Origin: Leucobacter salsicius M1-8
GTDB taxonomy: Bacteria > Actinomycetota > Actinomycetes > Actinomycetales > Microbacteriaceae
DNA: 64,000 bases
Direction of reading: 5' to 3'
Assembly: GCF_000350525.1 (NCBI RefSeq)
Contig: NZ_AOCN01000022.1
Location: forward strand, 434,001 to 498,000
In this document: piece after piece, positions 1 to 11,102 of the stretch
Position numbering within the stretch: the stretch's first letter is position 1
Layout of the letters: each line of letters starts with the position of its first letter
Notes under the pieces: generated by a model
The model's input: only the letters and a program-made list of their open reading frames with translations
What the model was told of the DNA's origin: nothing
Database searches by the model: none
Position numbers and translations under genes: made by a program

Positions 1-402
1 GACCTCGATCCGGAGTCGCCGATCTTCACCGACGCGCCCACGCCTCCGATCCTGCTCACGACGCCCGCGGGGGCGGCCCGCGCGCCGCTGTTTGCGGGCC
101 GCGCCGAGGTCGTCGTGGCGGCGACCGCGGCGGGAGATCGGGTCGATGGCGCAGCCGCAGTTGAGGCGTTGCGGGCGCGCGGGCTCACCCGCATCCTGTG
201 CGAGGGCGGCCCGACCTTTTTTGGCGCGCTGATCGCCGCCGACGCGGTCGACGAACTGTGCCTCACGATCGAACCAACGCTAGAGGCGGGCGAGGCGCGC
301 CGGATCGCGACCGGGCGCGCGACCCCGCGCAACATGCGCCTCGCGCGCGTGCTGGCGTCGGGGGACACGCTGTTGCTGCGGTACAGCCGGGTGACGGCTT
401 AG
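1..402 (+). CDS. RibD C-terminal / dihydrofolate reductase-like pyrimidine reductase (5' end outside window)
   Basis: The frame is open from base 1 and encodes the last 133 residues of a protein whose start lies left of the window. The visible part fits the RibD C-terminal reductase fold, which reduces pyrimidine intermediates in riboflavin synthesis or related substrates with NADPH. Family-like segments are SPIFTDAPTPPILLTT near the beginning and ILCEGGPTFFGALI in the middle; the EGGP loop is characteristic of the family. The C-terminal strand VLASGDTLLLRYSR is also typical. No riboflavin genes lie beside it, so it may be a stand-alone reductase rather than pathway RibD. Its stop overlaps the stop of the convergent oligoribonuclease gene by 4 bases. 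Confidence 0.8.
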   Translation, partial: DLDPESPIFTDAPTPPILLTTPAGAARAPLFAGRAEVVVAATAAGDRVDGAAAVEALRARGLTRILCEGGPTFFGALIAADAVDELCLTIEPTLEAGEARRIATGRATPRNMRLARVLASGDTLLLRYSRVTA

Positions 403-1061
403 CTTGCGGCGTTTTCCGAGGGCTTGACGTCCAGGCCGTCGACGAGCGACGCGTACCGTTCGCTCGCCGTGGCGGAGATGGTGGCCGAGGCTGCCTTGTC
501 GGGGCCGGGCTGCGCGACCATGACGGTGTCGCGGAAGTAGGCAAGCTCCTGAATCGACTCGGCGATGTCGGCGAGAGCGCGGTGGCCGCCGCGCTTCTTC
601 GGCGCACCAAAGTAGGCGGCGGTGTACCAGCGGCGGCTGAGCTCCTTGATGGTCGAGACGTCGATGCTACGGTAGTGCAGCTTTTCCTCGAGCACGGGCA
701 TGTACTTCGCGATGAAACGACGGTCCATGCCGATCGTGTTGCCCGCAACGAGCGGTCGGCGGCCGGCGGTAATGAGCGGTTTGAGGTACGCAATGACCTG
801 CTCCTCGGCCTCGGCGGGGGGGACGCCCGCCTCGATGCGGGGCAACAGCCCCGACGTCTCGTGCATGCCGCGCACGAAATCATTCATGTTCGCGAGGGCC
901 TCGGGGCCGGGGTTGATCACAATCTCAAATCCCGGATCGAGTGGGTTGAGATCAAAGTCGGTGACGATGACCGCGATCTCGCACAGACCGTCGAGGTCGG
1001 AGTCGAGCCCGGTCATTTCGCAGTCAATCCAGACGATCTGTTCTGCTGGGGTGTTCGACAC
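399..1061 (-). CDS. orn: Oligoribonuclease
   Basis: This 220-residue DEDDh 3'-5' exonuclease degrades 2-5 nt RNA oligomers at the end of mRNA decay and, in other bacteria, pGpG. The first acidic pair is in WIDCEMTGL (D13, E15), followed by NTIGMDRRFI and the terminal HRALADI histidine/aspartate motif. The GTG at 1061 was chosen because AAGGAG sits five bases upstream and the protein then begins a few residues before the catalytic WIDCEMTGL, as in the family. The frame is open further upstream, but that extension lacks family similarity. The gene converges on the RibD-like gene. The length matches known Orn proteins with a modest C-terminal tail. Confidence 0.95.
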   Translation of the reverse strand: MSNTPAEQIVWIDCEMTGLDSDLDGLCEIAVIVTDFDLNPLDPGFEIVINPGPEALANMNDFVRGMHETSGLLPRIEAGVPPAEAEEQVIAYLKPLITAGRRPLVAGNTIGMDRRFIAKYMPVLEEKLHYRSIDVSTIKELSRRWYTAAYFGAPKKRGGHRALADIAESIQELAYFRDTVMVAQPGPDKAASATISATASERYASLVDGLDVKPSENAAS

Positions 1062-1173
1062 TCTCGCTCCTTGCCGTGAGATCCCCGAGCCGAAGTGCCG
1101 GGGTGACCGCCCCAGTCTAGCGAGGGGCCCGCAGCAGCTACCCATTTCAGGGCCGAACAGGCACAATGTCACC

Positions 1174-1599
1174 ATGGCTACTGCACCGAAGACCCAGCCC
1201 ACTGACGCGAGCGTGCCCGATTTCCTTGCCGCGGCCGAACCCGCGAAGCGGCGCGAGGACGGCCTTGCGCTCGCCGACATCTTTCACGAGGTGACGGGGG
1301 TCGAGCCGGTGCTGTGGGGCCCGTCGCTGGTGGGATACGGCAGCTACCGCTACATCTCGCCCGCGAACCCGCGCACGCGGGGTGACTGGCCCAAGGCCGG
1401 GTTCTCGCCGCGCAAGGCACAGCTCTCGCTGTACGGACTGAAGGATACCGCCGAGGGGGCCGCGCTGCTACCGAGTCTGGGCACGTACACCGAGGGTGCC
1501 GGCTGCGTCTACGTCAAGCGACTCGAGCACATCGACCTCGACGTGCTGCGCCACCTTATCGCGATCACGTGGGCGCGGGAGGACGACCCCGAGCCCTAG
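1174..1599 (+). CDS. DUF1801 domain protein
   Basis: This 141-residue cytosolic protein resembles DUF1801 (YdhG-like) proteins. Supporting segments are VLWGPSLVGYGSYRY, FSPRKAQLSLYG and a C-terminal conserved Cys-containing strand (GCVYVKRLEHIDL). The biochemical role of the family is not established. A CACAAT hexamer at 1162-1167 lies six bases before the ATG, so the transcript may begin at the start codon. It precedes peptide deformylase on the same strand by 43 bases, but each gene has its own promoter-like box. Confidence 0.8.
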   Translation: MATAPKTQPTDASVPDFLAAAEPAKRREDGLALADIFHEVTGVEPVLWGPSLVGYGSYRYISPANPRTRGDWPKAGFSPRKAQLSLYGLKDTAEGAALLPSLGTYTEGAGCVYVKRLEHIDLDVLRHLIAITWAREDDPEP

Positions 1600-1629
1600 G
1601 CCCTGGGTTCTTGGCCGGTGACGGGCCGT

Positions 1630-1635
1630 TAGACT
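1630..1635 (+). promoter_or_regulatory. -10 box TAGACT of peptide deformylase gene
   Basis: TAGACT lies seven bases before the ATG at 1643 and no Shine-Dalgarno sequence is present. The spacing places the transcription start on the ATG, which favours this start over the in-frame GTG at 1637. Confidence 0.6.
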
Positions 1636-1642
1636 GGTGCTC

Positions 1643-2209
1643 ATGGCTGTTCTTCCCATTGTGATTTCTGGCGAGCCCGTGCTGCACGCCCCCGCCGCTA
1701 CCGTCACCGAGTTTGACGATGCGCTGCGTCAGCTTGTCGACGATATGTTCGAGACAACCGTGGCTGCCCCGGGCGTGGGCCTCGCGGCTCCCCAGGTGGG
1801 CGTGGGCAAGCGCGTGTTTGTCTGGATCTACGAGGACCAGGACGAGGCCCCCGCGCGCGGCGTCGCCATCAACCCCGAACTGTGGATCGAACCCCTCGAG
1901 CCCGGCCTGCCCGACGACGAGGAAGAGGTCGAGGGCTGCCTCTCATTCCCCGGTGAGCGTTTCGCACTGCGCCGCTCGGCCCGCGCACTGCTGCGTGCCC
2001 AGGACATTGACGGCCACCCGTTCGAGGTCACCGCTTCGGGCTGGTTTGCACGCATTCTGCAGCACGAGTTTGACCACCTGAACGGGATGCTCTATGTGGA
2101 CCGCCTCGTGCACCCCGAGAGCCGGGGCGCTCAGAAGGCCGAGCGCCGCAATGGATGGGGCAAGCCCGGCCTCAGCTGGATGCCCGGCGAGGACGATCTC
2201 GAAGGCTGA
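1643..2209 (+). CDS. def: Peptide deformylase
   Basis: This 188-residue metalloenzyme removes the formyl group from nascent N-termini. All three family motifs are present: GVGLAAPQ near residue 44, EGCLS with the metal ligand C99, and QHEFDHL with H141, E142 and H145. Residues between motifs carry an acidic insertion (DDEEEVEG). The ATG at 1643 is supported by a -10 box seven bases upstream. The gene is followed by a strong bidirectional terminator. Confidence 0.97.
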   Translation: MAVLPIVISGEPVLHAPAATVTEFDDALRQLVDDMFETTVAAPGVGLAAPQVGVGKRVFVWIYEDQDEAPARGVAINPELWIEPLEPGLPDDEEEVEGCLSFPGERFALRRSARALLRAQDIDGHPFEVTASGWFARILQHEFDHLNGMLYVDRLVHPESRGAQKAERRNGWGKPGLSWMPGEDDLEG

Positions 2210-2262
2210 TCCACTCACCAGTGGTCTCGGCCTGGCTTCTGTGCGAGTCGGGCCGAAAATAA

Positions 2263-2316
2263 GCGGGGGTTGTTCCGTCTTTGAGCTGGTCAAAGACGGA
2301 ACAACCCCCGCATTTT
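2263..2316. terminator. Bidirectional terminator, 21-bp perfect stem
   Basis: A perfect 21-bp inverted repeat (2263-2283 and 2291-2311) encloses a seven-base loop. A T run follows it at 2313-2317, and an A-rich stretch (2256-2262) gives a weaker T run on the other strand. It separates the convergent deformylase and MFS genes. Confidence 0.9.
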
Positions 2317-2382
2317 TGTGTTCGAGGCCAATGCTGATCCGGATCGGGCCGATCCGAGGAACAAGAAAGGTGGGCAGGCTAG

Positions 2383-3585
2383 CTACGGCTGCGTCGCGCG
2401 CTTCGCGTGCATGTCTGACACCAATGTCCACCCACCGAGCGCCAGGGTCAGCAGGATCGCGGTGACGCCGAACGCCCACCCGAACCCGGCGAAGTCGACG
2501 ATCGCACCGGCGACGAGCGGCCCGAGTACGCCGCCCAGGTCGCTGGCCATCGAGTAGCCGGCCACCACGCCGCCGCCGCTGCGGCCTCCCAGGACGTCGG
2601 CGAGCACCGCCTGCTGCGCGGGGTTGGCGAGCGCCGAGCCCGCGCCAGCCACGAACATGGCGAGCATGGCGACGAGCATGTTGGGGGAGGCCGGGAAGGC
2701 CGCGTAGCTCACCGCGAGGACGATCATGCCCGTGATGAGGAGGGGTTTGCGGCCGAGGCTGTCGGTCCACCGCCCCGACGGGAAGATGAGAATTGCGTTG
2801 CCCGCGGCGTAGGCGGCGAGCACCCAGGCGGCCATCGCGGCGTCGCCGCTGAACACGACGGCGACGAAGATCGGCACGATCGAGACGCGTACGCCAAACG
2901 AAGACCAGCCGAACGAGAAGACCGACAGGAGTAGTGACCTGTACTGCGGTATCCGCAGTGCTGCCCCGAACGACATGGGCTGCAGCTGCGAGTTCTGCGT
3001 GCTGGGGGCTCCAGCCGCCTTCGAGTTGCGCAGCGCGATCGCGACGACCGAAGCAGCCACGATCAGCATGAAGAAGTAGAACACGAACGGGGCACGCAGC
3101 CCGAAGCCCGCGACGATGCCGCCAAAGACCGGGCCGAGCAGCCCGCCCAGCAGAAAGCCCGCCGCGTTGAGGCTTGCGACGCGGCCGCGCGCGTTGGGTG
3201 GGCTGAGCTTCACGAGCAGCGCGGTGGCCGCAACCGTAAACATGGTCGACCCGACGCCGCCGGCCCCGCGCAGCACCACAAACTGGGTGTAATCCTGCGC
3301 GAGCGCGGCGGCTCCGGTCGAAACGGCCACGATCAAGATGCCGACCGTGTAGCTCGCCCGCTCACCGAACCGGCCGACGACCCAGCCCGCCAGCGGGGCC
3401 GACACCAGCCGCATGCCCGCGAACGCGCTCACGATCGCCGAGGCGGCGAAGTTAGACACCCCGAACTCGAGGGCGAACTGCGGAATCGCGGGCGCGACCA
3501 CCCCGTACCCGAGGGCGACCGTAAAGGCGCCCGCCACGAGTGCCCAAACTTCGAAGGGGAGCTTGGGTTTTGAGGTGGTCGTCAC
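2383..3585 (-). CDS. MFS transporter, 12-TM type
   Basis: This 400-residue major facilitator has about twelve hydrophobic segments and is probably a drug or metabolite exporter. Between TM2 and TM3 it carries GWVVGRFGERASYTVG, a motif A variant; TM5 contains GFLLGGLLGPVFGG, like the antiporter motif C. Substrate cannot be read from sequence. The GTG start at 3585 has TAGACT (3592-3597 on the other strand) six bases upstream. This promoter almost touches the stop codon of the upstream exporter, so the gene can be transcribed on its own although only 13 bases separate the two. Confidence 0.88.
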   Translation of the reverse strand: MTTTSKPKLPFEVWALVAGAFTVALGYGVVAPAIPQFALEFGVSNFAASAIVSAFAGMRLVSAPLAGWVVGRFGERASYTVGILIVAVSTGAAALAQDYTQFVVLRGAGGVGSTMFTVAATALLVKLSPPNARGRVASLNAAGFLLGGLLGPVFGGIVAGFGLRAPFVFYFFMLIVAASVVAIALRNSKAAGAPSTQNSQLQPMSFGAALRIPQYRSLLLSVFSFGWSSFGVRVSIVPIFVAVVFSGDAAMAAWVLAAYAAGNAILIFPSGRWTDSLGRKPLLITGMIVLAVSYAAFPASPNMLVAMLAMFVAGAGSALANPAQQAVLADVLGGRSGGGVVAGYSMASDLGGVLGPLVAGAIVDFAGFGWAFGVTAILLTLALGGWTLVSDMHAKRATQP

Positions 3586-3598
3586 CTGCCGAGTCTAT

Positions 3599-5984
<2,386 letters not shown>

Positions 5985-5999
<15 letters not shown>

Positions 6000-6021
6000 G
6001 AAGTGCAATTATGCACTATTG
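5985..6021. promoter_or_regulatory. Probable TetR operator: palindrome plus repeated half-sites
   Basis: AGTGCA-ATTA-TGCACT (6002-6017) is a perfect 6+6 palindrome that covers the CATAAT box read on the minus strand. TGCACTATTG occurs twice, at 5985-5994 and 6012-6021. The arrangement suits autoregulation by the TetR protein; binding is inferred. Confidence 0.6.
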
Positions 6022-6175
6022 AAGTGGGAATGCAATTTGAGGATGACGTGTGAGCGCGGCAAACCCGCGCTTGTGCCTACCTGCCAAGGTGCCTAGCGTG
6101 TGAAATACAGGCTGGGCCAGTGCCTTGCGCACGGTGTCGTGGCAACGGAATGCGCCCCGCAGAGAGGGGTGTACC

Positions 6176-7138
6176 GTGACCGCCGCAATCGAAACCGTGG
6201 GCCTGCACAAACACTATGGGCGCACGACCGCGCTTGAACAGCTGAGCCTGACCGTGCAGCAGGGCACCGTGTTCGGCCTCATCGGGCCCAATGGGGCGGG
6301 CAAGACCACGGCGCTCCGCACCATGCTCGACATCATCCGCCCAAGCGGCGGCACGGTACGCGTGCTCGGTGAAGACCCCCGGCGCGCGGGCTCCCCACTG
6401 AGGCGCCGGATCGGCTATCTGCCGGGCGAACTCAGGCTCGAGGGCCGACTCTCGGGCCATCGACTCCTCGCGTTCTACGCGGGTGTCTCGGGAGATGGGC
6501 GCTCGCTGCAGGCCTCGAAACAGTCAATCAATGACCTCGCCGACCGGCTGGGGGTGGACCTCTCCAAGCCCGTGCGTAGCCTGTCAAAGGGCAATAAACA
6601 GAAGATTGGCCTAATCCAAGCCTTTATGCACCGGCCCGAACTGCTCATCCTCGACGAACCGACCAGTGGGCTTGACCCCCTTATCCAGCGAGAGTTCATC
6701 GCGATGGTGCGCGAGGCCCGTTCGGCGGGGCAGACGGTGCTGTTGAGCTCGCACATGCTCAGCGAGATCCAGCAGGCGGCCGACGACGTCGCGGTACTGG
6801 CCGCGGGCCGGCTGGTGGCCGAGGGCGATGTCGCGTCGCTGCGTCTCGGGGCGGTGCGGCGGGTGCGCGCGCTGCTCGGGGCCATGAATGAAGGCGCGAA
6901 GCACGCGGGTGGAGGATCGCTGGAGGATGTGCGCCGAGGGCTTGCAGGTGTGCCGGGCGTGGAGGATTGGGACCTGAGTCTCGGGGCGGCAGGGGTGGCC
7001 GTGTCGGGCACGATTAACGGCGCCATCGATCCGCTCGTGAAGGCGCTCGCCGCGTTCGAGGTGCGTGAGCTCGCGATCGAAGAACCGGACCTCGAGGAAT
7101 CGGTACTGCATATGTATGGTGCTGGAGGTGCGATATGA
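6176..7138 (+). CDS. ABC transporter ATP-binding protein (ABC-2 exporter)
   Basis: This 320-residue ATPase powers export together with the membrane protein encoded next. Walker A (GPNGAGKTT) is at about residues 37-45, the signature LSKGNKQKIG near 135, Walker B LLILDEPTSGLD near 157 and the H-loop SSHMLSE about thirty residues later. The C-terminal third is a variable DrrA/CcmA-like extension. The GTG at 6176 is preceded by GAGAGGGG; an in-frame upstream codon at 6125 has no ribosome site. The stop overlaps the permease start by four bases (ATGA), so the two are translationally coupled. Confidence 0.93.
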   Translation: MTAAIETVGLHKHYGRTTALEQLSLTVQQGTVFGLIGPNGAGKTTALRTMLDIIRPSGGTVRVLGEDPRRAGSPLRRRIGYLPGELRLEGRLSGHRLLAFYAGVSGDGRSLQASKQSINDLADRLGVDLSKPVRSLSKGNKQKIGLIQAFMHRPELLILDEPTSGLDPLIQREFIAMVREARSAGQTVLLSSHMLSEIQQAADDVAVLAAGRLVAEGDVASLRLGAVRRVRALLGAMNEGAKHAGGGSLEDVRRGLAGVPGVEDWDLSLGAAGVAVSGTINGAIDPLVKALAAFEVRELAIEEPDLEESVLHMYGAGGAI

Positions 7139-7935
7139 GTACCGTGTTGCCCGTCTTTACTCGTGAGCTTCGAGAGTCGTGGCGTGGTCTGTTGGGATGG
7201 ACGGTTGGCCTCGCCGCGGTGTGCTTTCTCTACCTCCCCCTGTTTCCCAGCTTCGGCGGTGGCGGTCAGATGGCAGAGCTCATCAAATCGCTTCCGAAAC
7301 AACTCGTCGACACGATCGGGTACAACCAGATCGGAACCGGCGCGGGGTACACCGAGAGCACCTTCTATGGCTTGATGGGTTTTCTGCTCACGACAATCGC
7401 CGCCGTGGGTTGGGGATCGCAGGCTATCGCATGGCGGGAGGAAGCGGGACGGCTGGAGCTGGACCTCGCTCATGGCATCGGGCGCGTGCAGTATGCGGGG
7501 GAGCAGGCCCTCGCGATATTCGTAAAGCTCGCCTGGCTCGGGGCATCCTCGGCGCTCATCATCTGGGCTCTCAACGTGCCCGCAAAGCTCGATCTCAACG
7601 GCGCGTATCTGGTTGGCGCCGCCGCCTCACTCGTGGGGCTCGCGCTGCTGCACGCCTACGTTGGGTTGCTCGTCGGGGCGCTCACCGGGCGCCACGCCTG
7701 GGCGCTGGGGGCGGCGGCGGGAGTCGCGGTGCTGGGGTACGTGCTGCAGGCGGTGGCGAAGCAATCGACCGACCTCGAATGGCTGCGCAACCTCTCGCCA
7801 TACTCGTGGGTGTACCGACAGTCGCCGCTCATGGACGGCGCGAACCTCGGCATGCTTGCCCTCGTCTGGGGAGTCGCGTTGGCCTGTGCGGTCGGCGCTG
7901 CAGTCGCACTGCGGTCACGCGACGTGCGGGGGTAA
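7135..7935 (+). CDS. ABC-2 type transporter permease
   Basis: A 266-residue membrane protein with about six hydrophobic segments. It begins with a short cytoplasmic helix (FTRELRESWRGLLGW) followed by the first spanner, the usual layout of ABC-2 permeases. It overlaps the ATPase gene by four bases and forms a two-component exporter with it. The substrate is unknown; relatives export antibiotics or lipids. No terminator is obvious before the isocitrate lyase promoter region. Confidence 0.88.
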   Translation: MSTVLPVFTRELRESWRGLLGWTVGLAAVCFLYLPLFPSFGGGGQMAELIKSLPKQLVDTIGYNQIGTGAGYTESTFYGLMGFLLTTIAAVGWGSQAIAWREEAGRLELDLAHGIGRVQYAGEQALAIFVKLAWLGASSALIIWALNVPAKLDLNGAYLVGAAASLVGLALLHAYVGLLVGALTGRHAWALGAAAGVAVLGYVLQAVAKQSTDLEWLRNLSPYSWVYRQSPLMDGANLGMLALVWGVALACAVGAAVALRSRDVRG

Positions 7936-8037
7936 CAACGCAGTCAAATTCTGAAACGTAGAAATACGAGGGTTTTTCACTCCCGATTCTCGCATTGTGG
8001 GGTCTCCGCGTGCCCCAGAGTGGAAGTAGTCCACCTG

Positions 8038-8056
8038 GGTCACAGCGATTGTGACC
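8038..8056. promoter_or_regulatory. Inverted repeat upstream of isocitrate lyase
   Basis: GGTCACA-GCGAT-TGTGACC is a perfect 7+7 inverted repeat ending 28 bases before the aceA ATG. It resembles an operator for a dimeric regulator of acetate or glyoxylate metabolism. The half-sites are in the opposite orientation to classic CRP sites, so the regulator is not identified. Confidence 0.5.
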
Positions 8057-8084
8057 GAGTAGCCCTCACTCACTAAGGATCATC

Positions 8085-9677
8085 ATGACTGCGTTCCAAG
8101 ACGACATCGAAGCCGTCCAGGCACTCACCGTAGAGAACGGATCCAACTGGGATTCGATCAACCCCGAGTACGTCGCTCGCATGCGGGCACAGAACCGGTT
8201 CAAGACGGGGCTCGAGATCGCTCAGTACACCGCCGACATCATGCGTCGCGATATGGCCGAGTACGACGGTGACTCCTCGGTCTACACGCAGTCGCTCGGG
8301 GTCTGGCACGGCTTTATCGGTCAGCAGAAGATGATCTCGATCAAGAAGCACCTCAAGACCACGAACAAGCGCTACCTGTACCTCTCGGGGTGGATGGTTG
8401 CCGCACTGCGCTCGGAGTTTGGCCCGCTGCCCGACCAGTCGATGCACGAGAAGACCTCGGTACCGGCGCTGATCGAAGAGCTGTACACCTTCCTCCGCCA
8501 GGCCGATGCCCGCGAGCTCGACCTGCTCTTCTCTGAGATCGACGAGGCCCGCCAGGCTGGCGACGACACCGCAGTCGAGTTCATCCAGTCGCAGATCGAC
8601 AACTACGAGACGCACGTTGTGCCGATCATTGCCGACATCGATGCCGGCTTTGGTAACCCCGAGGCGACCTACCTGCTCGCCAAGAAGATGATCGAGGCTG
8701 GCGCGTGCGCGATCCAGATCGAGAACCAGGTCTCTGACGAGAAGCAGTGCGGGCATCAGGACGGCAAGGTCACCGTGCCCCACGAGGATTTCCTCGCAAA
8801 GATCGCCGCGGTGCGCTACGCGTTCCTCGAACTCGGCATCGACAATGGCGTGATCGTGGCACGCACCGACTCGCTCGGCGCTGGCCTCACGCAGAAGATT
8901 GCCGTCACCAACACTCCTGGCGACCTGGGCGACCAGTACAACTCGTTCCTCGACGTTGAGGAGATCTCAGAGGCCGAGCTTGGCAACGGCGACGTCATCA
9001 TCAAGCGCGAGGGCAAGCTGCTGCGCCCGAAGCGCCTCGCCAGCAACCTCTTCCAGTTCCGCAAGGGCACGGGAGAAGACCGCTGCGTGCTCGACTGCAT
9101 CACGTCGCTGCAGAACGGTGCCGATCTCCTGTGGATCGAGACCGAGAAGCCCCACGTCGAGCAGATCGCGAGCATGGTCGATCGGATTCGCGAGGTTGTG
9201 CCGAACGCAAAGCTTGTCTACAACAACAGTCCTTCGTTTAACTGGACCCTCAACTTCCGCCAGCAGGCGTTCGACCAGCTGGTCGAACAGGGCCAGGACG
9301 TGTCGGCCTACGACCGCGACAAGCTCATGAGCGTGGACTACGACGGCACCGAGCTCGCAGATCTCGCCGACGAGATGATCCGCACGTTCCAGCGCGACGG
9401 TTCCGCGCGCGCCGGCATCTTCCACCACCTGATCACCCTGCCGACGTACCACACGGCCGCGCTGTCGACCGACAACCTGGCCAAGGGCTACTTCGGCGAC
9501 GAGGGCATGCTGACCTACGTTCGCGACGTGCAGCGCGAAGAGATCCGTCAGGGGATCGCGACCGTAAAGCACCAGAACATGGCCGGCAGTGACCTGGGCG
9601 ACAACCACAAGGAGTACTTCGCTGGCGACGCTGCGCTCAAGGCGGGCGGCAAAGACAACACGATGAACCAGTTCTAA
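8085..9677 (+). CDS. aceA: Isocitrate lyase, long (about 530 aa) form
   Basis: This 530-residue cytosolic enzyme cleaves isocitrate to glyoxylate and succinate, the first step of the glyoxylate shunt, allowing growth on acetate or fatty acids. The catalytic loop is present as KQCGH with C222. The metal and substrate region IIADIDAGFGN lies near residue 181 and NNSPSFNWTL near 381. The length and KQCGH-QDGKVTVPHEDF context match the Pseudomonas-type long form rather than the short mycobacterial Icl1. The ATG at 8085 has AAGGA upstream. Malate synthase is not in the window. An inverted repeat and a terminator flank the gene, which stands alone. Confidence 0.95.
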   Translation: MTAFQDDIEAVQALTVENGSNWDSINPEYVARMRAQNRFKTGLEIAQYTADIMRRDMAEYDGDSSVYTQSLGVWHGFIGQQKMISIKKHLKTTNKRYLYLSGWMVAALRSEFGPLPDQSMHEKTSVPALIEELYTFLRQADARELDLLFSEIDEARQAGDDTAVEFIQSQIDNYETHVVPIIADIDAGFGNPEATYLLAKKMIEAGACAIQIENQVSDEKQCGHQDGKVTVPHEDFLAKIAAVRYAFLELGIDNGVIVARTDSLGAGLTQKIAVTNTPGDLGDQYNSFLDVEEISEAELGNGDVIIKREGKLLRPKRLASNLFQFRKGTGEDRCVLDCITSLQNGADLLWIETEKPHVEQIASMVDRIREVVPNAKLVYNNSPSFNWTLNFRQQAFDQLVEQGQDVSAYDRDKLMSVDYDGTELADLADEMIRTFQRDGSARAGIFHHLITLPTYHTAALSTDNLAKGYFGDEGMLTYVRDVQREEIRQGIATVKHQNMAGSDLGDNHKEYFAGDAALKAGGKDNTMNQF

Positions 9678-9693
9678 GTACGTCACGCACAAG

Positions 9694-9722
9694 ACGGGGT
9701 CTCGGCATCGCCGGGGCCCCGT
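9694..9722 (+). terminator. Terminator after isocitrate lyase
   Basis: A 13-bp stem with two G-U pairs (9694-9706 with 9710-9722) and a three-base loop is followed by a short T-containing stretch. It ends the aceA transcript. Confidence 0.7.
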
Positions 9723-9803
9723 TTCGTATGCAAAATTCGTGCTGTGCTTATGCCTGAGACCTCGATAGGCTCGATGAAATACTTAACATTTGAGGGCAAA
9801 ACT

Positions 9804-11015
9804 GTGCGAATTCTTGTAACTAGCTCTCGAAACACATTTGCTTTGGACATCATCCGTAAGCTTGGCAGCCTGGGCCATGAAGTGTACGCGAGTGACACCT
9901 ACCACGGTTCCGTGGGTAGCCACTCAAAGTATCTTGCCGGTCACTCGATCACCGCATCGCCGCGGTTTGAAACAGACCAGTTCATCGCTGATATTGCGCA
10001 GATCGTCGAAACTCACGGGATCGAACTCATCATCCCTACGTTTGAAGAAGTCTTCTACCTCTCGGCACGAGTTTCAGATCTGCCCCCGAGCGTGAAATTG
10101 TTTGCCGGAAACTTTGTGAAGCTTGCCCATCTGCACGACAAGGCGAGTTTTAAACGACTCGTCATCGAGGCCGGCGTGCCCGTCCCCGAAACCGTTGTGG
10201 TCACGAACGAGGGGGAACTGCACGCTGCGATCGACCGGTTCCCCAAGTTTTTTGCTCGGGCCGCGTTTTCCCGCGGGGGTGTCGGGTTGCTCACCAATAC
10301 CGGCCCGCTCGCCGGAAAGATGGAGGTATCGGACTGCCACCCGACGCCCGAACAGCCCTGGCTCGTGCAGCCCTTCGTTGAAGGTCCCATGGTGTGCACC
10401 TACAGCACCATCGTCGACGGTCGCGTCACGGCGCACTGCACCTATCGTGCTCCCGAGCAGTGGGCGCACAGTACGGGTATCACTTTTCTGGCGGTCGATA
10501 GCACCGACACCCTTGCCTACACCCAGCGCATCATTGAGACGCTCGACCCCCACTTCACCGGGCAGCTTTCGTTCGACTTCGTCGACAACGACGGCGACCT
10601 GTACGCAATTGAGTGCAACCCGCGTCCCACGAATGGCGTGATCTTGCTGGGAGCAGAGGAATTCGAACGAGCCCTCACCGGTGAATCCAGTGAAACCTTC
10701 GTTGTCGAGCCCGGGGTGGAGCGGCAGGTCTCAATCGCCGTACTCGCCGACGCATTCACGGAGCCGCTGAAGCATCTCAACAAGACCCTCCACGACCTCG
10801 TGCATGTGCAGGATGTCGGGGCTGGCTGGCACGACTCCTTGGCCATGCTTTGGAGCCCGGCCACCCTCATTCACGGGGCCAAGCTGAGTCAAGGCCAGCA
10901 CAAGGAGCTTCTCGCTGCGCTGGGCGACGACATCGTGTGGAACGGTGAACCCATCGACGAAATGTCTGCCGAAGACGCGGTGGCACTCGAAGCAGTGCAC
11001 GAACAGCGCGGCTAA
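9804..11015 (+). CDS. ATP-grasp domain protein
   Basis: About 403 residues. The N-terminus RILVTSSRNTFALDIIRKLG followed by VYASDTYHGSVGSHS is the preATP-grasp Rossmann region of carboxylate-amine ligase-like proteins. The centre (KASFKRLVIEAGVPVPETVVV; FFARAAFSRGG; QPFVEG) and FVDNDGDLYAIECNPRPTNG form the ATP-grasp fold with metal-binding Glu and Asn. Such enzymes join a carboxylate to an amine through an acyl phosphate; the substrates are unknown. GTG 9804 was chosen because GAGGG lies just upstream and relatives begin at this motif; the frame is open back to 9744. A FUSC protein and an alpha/beta hydrolase follow on the same strand. Confidence 0.82.
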   Translation: MRILVTSSRNTFALDIIRKLGSLGHEVYASDTYHGSVGSHSKYLAGHSITASPRFETDQFIADIAQIVETHGIELIIPTFEEVFYLSARVSDLPPSVKLFAGNFVKLAHLHDKASFKRLVIEAGVPVPETVVVTNEGELHAAIDRFPKFFARAAFSRGGVGLLTNTGPLAGKMEVSDCHPTPEQPWLVQPFVEGPMVCTYSTIVDGRVTAHCTYRAPEQWAHSTGITFLAVDSTDTLAYTQRIIETLDPHFTGQLSFDFVDNDGDLYAIECNPRPTNGVILLGAEEFERALTGESSETFVVEPGVERQVSIAVLADAFTEPLKHLNKTLHDLVHVQDVGAGWHDSLAMLWSPATLIHGAKLSQGQHKELLAALGDDIVWNGEPIDEMSAEDAVALEAVHEQRG

Positions 11016-11102
11016 ATTTCGACAGGATGTTGGAACGCCTACGTCGCCGAGCTGCGCCATAGGGCTGTGTCGCCGCACGGGGCAGTGGGCGCTCCAGCAT
11101 GA

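Noticed and set aside
198-1079. 293-codon frame overlapping RibD-like and orn genes
   Set aside because: Shadow frame: both strands beneath it carry recognised genes with conserved motifs.
2334-2345. Recurrent GATCCGGATC palindrome (also near 3627, 43030 and 45541)
   Set aside because: Occurs both inside and between genes with no consistent position; likely chance in a GC-rich genome.
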